From positions 1 to 7,760 of the forward strand of contig JBGAPT010000072.1 of NCBI GenBank assembly GCA_044221135.1: a DNA stretch of 7,760 bases, written 5' to 3'. The translations under genes and the position numbers were made by a program. The DNA is from UBA4722 sp044221135. GTDB taxonomy: Bacteria > Pseudomonadota > Gammaproteobacteria > DSM-16500. Under the pieces are notes generated by a model. It made no database searches and was not told the origin of the DNA. It saw nothing but the letters and a program-made list of their open reading frames with translations. Below are positions 6,041 to 7,760 of the stretch, piece by piece (positions within the stretch are counted from its first letter, which is position 1; every line of letters begins with the position of its first letter).

Positions 6041-7760
6041 TCACGAAGAATAGCAACTAGCAAATAGGCCACCGCGCCTCGGCGGTGTTATATCTGATGA
6101 TACTGCTAATGGCGGTGGTATTGATGTTGGTACTGGTGCTGGTGCTTTTCTTCGTGATAGCATAAACCCAGGAAAACTTTTCGGCGTGTCAGTCTTATCA
6201 TCGTCTGGAATTTGTCTAGCATCTTCAGAAGTTGCTGTAAGAGATTTTTGATATTCACCGAATTTAGAACTTAAATAAGCAGTACTGCTGTGTTGCTTTT
6301 TATTTTTTCCTGTTTCCTCTGCTACTGGTAATAAACTCTCTGTTTGTTCTGACGTTGTCTTCGAATTACCCCGCCAACGCTGCCATGCACACTTACAGCT
6401 ATCTAATTTATCACCCAACCAATCCATCGCATTTTGCCACTGTTCTCCATCTCGTATTCTTCCACCCCATCCACCGATGAGACTTCCTAAGAACGAGCAA
6501 GTTCCCCCTGCATATTTCAGTAATAAAACATGTGCCATAATCGCAGGAAAAAGAGTAGGAATATAAATCATGAACGCACCAGCAAAAATCAAGCCTGCTA
6601 CAAGTAGCGTACGATAAAATCTGCGTTGCTTCTCCTTCGCTGTTTTTTCCGTACACAATTTTACAACGTTGTAATCTTGTATTGCTTCGTTTACTTTTCC
6701 TAAAACACATCCAATTTTTAATAGTAAAGTAGGGTACTTCCACCGCTTGAAAGCAGCCCCACCATCAGAAAATATATCTAAAAAAAATCCGAGGATATTA
6801 ACTTCATCAGAACGTGCATCGGCAATCTTAATAGGATCATTATCGTGTAGACCAATATTCCATAGTGTATTGGTACTAGTTTCTGGAGAATTATTTAAAA
6901 AATAACCATATGCGATACTATTCCACGCTGTCCATAACAAGTCATTGACGAGTAAAGCAGCCCTTTTCCATCCATTTTCTCTCCATGCATTACAAAACAA
7001 AGTCCAGCTAAACTTACCTTCTTTTGTATAAGAAAGGTTATAAACTTCTTTAAGGGTAAAACAAACACCTACAAAGTAGAGAACACTTAAAAATCCCATG
7101 ATTAGTTTAAATGCAAAAAGAGAAACAAGAACAGTAAAGATAGGAACAAAATAAGAAAGTAATCGGAAGCCTCGCACAAAGAAAAGACGAACAGCATGGC
7201 CATAAGCATGGTTATCAATGACTTTTTCTGTAAAAGGAGCAGGGGTTTTTGAGTTAACTATTCTATCGTATTTTATTTTTTTTTGCGCATTGGGGAGAAT
7301 ATCGAAAGCTTTTTCTTGATCAGACTCCCAAATTTCTCCTCCAGTATCATGAAGCTCAGCTAATTTAGTTGCTATTGTAATTTTATCGACATCTAGTCTG
7401 TTTTTTGTGGCAGCTAATTCGTTTTTTAAGGTTTCTAGAGAGGCTAAATCTTCATCTTCTATTTCTATATAATCAGGATCATTCAAGCTTGCATCAGAAG
7501 GAGATAAAGTCAAATTTTTCTGATGATTCAATAATTCTTCAAGCGTGCTATCTAGTCTTTTTAGCTTAATGAGCGTTCTTTTTTCAGGCGGCAACCCTAA
7601 AAAAACATCAATTTTTTTGATAAGCTTATCTAAGCGCTTGCTGCTGTCTATTATTTGATCCAAACATACATCGACTTCTTCGATCGATGTTAAAGGAGTG
7701 TTAGCAAACCGAAAAATATAGTTCTTTCCGTCATCACTCTCTCCTTTAGGAACCGCTACA
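6041..7760 (-). CDS. unrecognised multi-pass membrane protein with proline-rich tail, N-terminus outside window
   Basis: I do not recognise this protein. The frame has no stop from its TGA at 6041-6043 to the right edge, giving 572 visible codons. The TTG at 7661-7663 has no clear ribosome-binding site and 32 sensible codons precede it (including NYIFRFANTPLTSIEEVDV), so the true start lies beyond the window. Numbering from the first visible codon, about 35-140 is charged, Leu/Lys/Glu-rich and probably helical or coiled coil, with an acidic patch (IEIEDEDLASLE). Two adjacent membrane segments lie at about 199-236 (LLSYFVPIFTVLVSLFAF and a second hydrophobic run). A Trp/Asn-rich section follows at about 250-345 (LFCNAWRENGWKRAALL). 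A second hydrophobic pair spans about 383-432. The last 110 residues are polar, ending in a Pro-rich stretch (APAPVPTSIPPPLAV) and PPRRGGLFASCYSS. Two membrane hairpins plus a soluble tail suggest an integral membrane protein or possibly a secreted host-directed protein. No enzyme motif is visible. Confidence 0.8.
   Translation of the reverse strand, partial: VAVPKGESDDGKNYIFRFANTPLTSIEEVDVCLDQIIDSSKRLDKLIKKIDVFLGLPPEKRTLIKLKRLDSTLEELLNHQKNLTLSPSDASLNDPDYIEIEDEDLASLETLKNELAATKNRLDVDKITIATKLAELHDTGGEIWESDQEKAFDILPNAQKKIKYDRIVNSKTPAPFTEKVIDNHAYGHAVRLFFVRGFRLLSYFVPIFTVLVSLFAFKLIMGFLSVLYFVGVCFTLKEVYNLSYTKEGKFSWTLFCNAWRENGWKRAALLVNDLLWTAWNSIAYGYFLNNSPETSTNTLWNIGLHDNDPIKIADARSDEVNILGFFLDIFSDGGAAFKRWKYPTLLLKIGCVLGKVNEAIQDYNVVKLCTEKTAKEKQRRFYRTLLVAGLIFAGAFMIYIPTLFPAIMAHVLLLKYAGGTCSFLGSLIGGWGGRIRDGEQWQNAMDWLGDKLDSCKCAWQRWRGNSKTTSEQTESLLPVAEETGKNKKQHSSTAYLSSKFGEYQKSLTATSEDARQIPDDDKTDTPKSFPGFMLSRRKAPAPVPTSIPPPLAVSSDITPPRRGGLFASCYSS

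Noticed and set aside
6411..6743. 110-codon open frame on the - strand in another frame of the membrane-protein gene
   Set aside because: It is contained in the longer membrane-protein frame, which has a coherent architecture; this one does not.
1..7760. CRISPR array, tRNA/rRNA gene, insertion sequence or riboswitch
   Set aside because: No regularly spaced repeats, cloverleaf, transposase fragment or recognisable aptamer was seen on either strand; non-coding space is limited to short gaps already described.

Overview
The window is a chromosomal segment of a gammaproteobacterium. It carries the end of the TCA-cycle operon for 2-oxoglutarate dehydrogenase and succinyl-CoA synthetase, then seryl-tRNA synthetase, then a convergent membrane-protein gene of unknown function. 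The Suc proteins and SerRS read as close relatives of the Escherichia coli proteins, with near-colinear length and motifs. The DNA is AT-rich and contains scattered palindromic repeats. That combination, with a large unrecognised membrane protein beside core genes, fits a host-associated gammaproteobacterium such as a member of the Legionellales. This placement is an inference; no marker in the window fixes it.

Layout on the + strand: sucA (E1, only the last 287 codons, 1-865); a 100-residue coiled-coil protein with one C-terminal membrane segment (931-1233), set between the E1 and E2 genes; sucB (E2, 1262-2449); a 112-base gap with a 34-base perfect palindrome followed by a second hairpin; sucC (2562-3731) and sucD (3728-4621), overlapping by ATGA; a 128-base gap with a third hairpin and a diverged copy of the sucD tail; and serS (4750-6024). 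On the - strand, an open frame runs from its stop at 6041-6043 to the right edge. It is cut by the window, and the apparent TTG start at 7661-7663 is only an artefact of where the first start-like codon falls.

Functionally, SucA and SucB (with E3, not encoded here) convert 2-oxoglutarate to succinyl-CoA, and SucCD converts this to succinate with nucleoside triphosphate formation. Tight spacing implies co-transcription from sucA to sucD. The palindromes lack T-tracts, so they look more like repeat elements or mRNA-stability/processing hairpins than intrinsic terminators. No convincing intrinsic terminator or sigma70 promoter was found in the window.

The most interesting points are the small membrane coiled-coil gene inside the suc operon, the palindromic repeat fitted in frame into the sucD 3' end together with a diverged duplicate of that tail downstream, the tandem palindromes between sucB and sucC, and the unrecognised - strand membrane protein with a proline-rich tail. 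None of these is shown to be a new system; they are leads.
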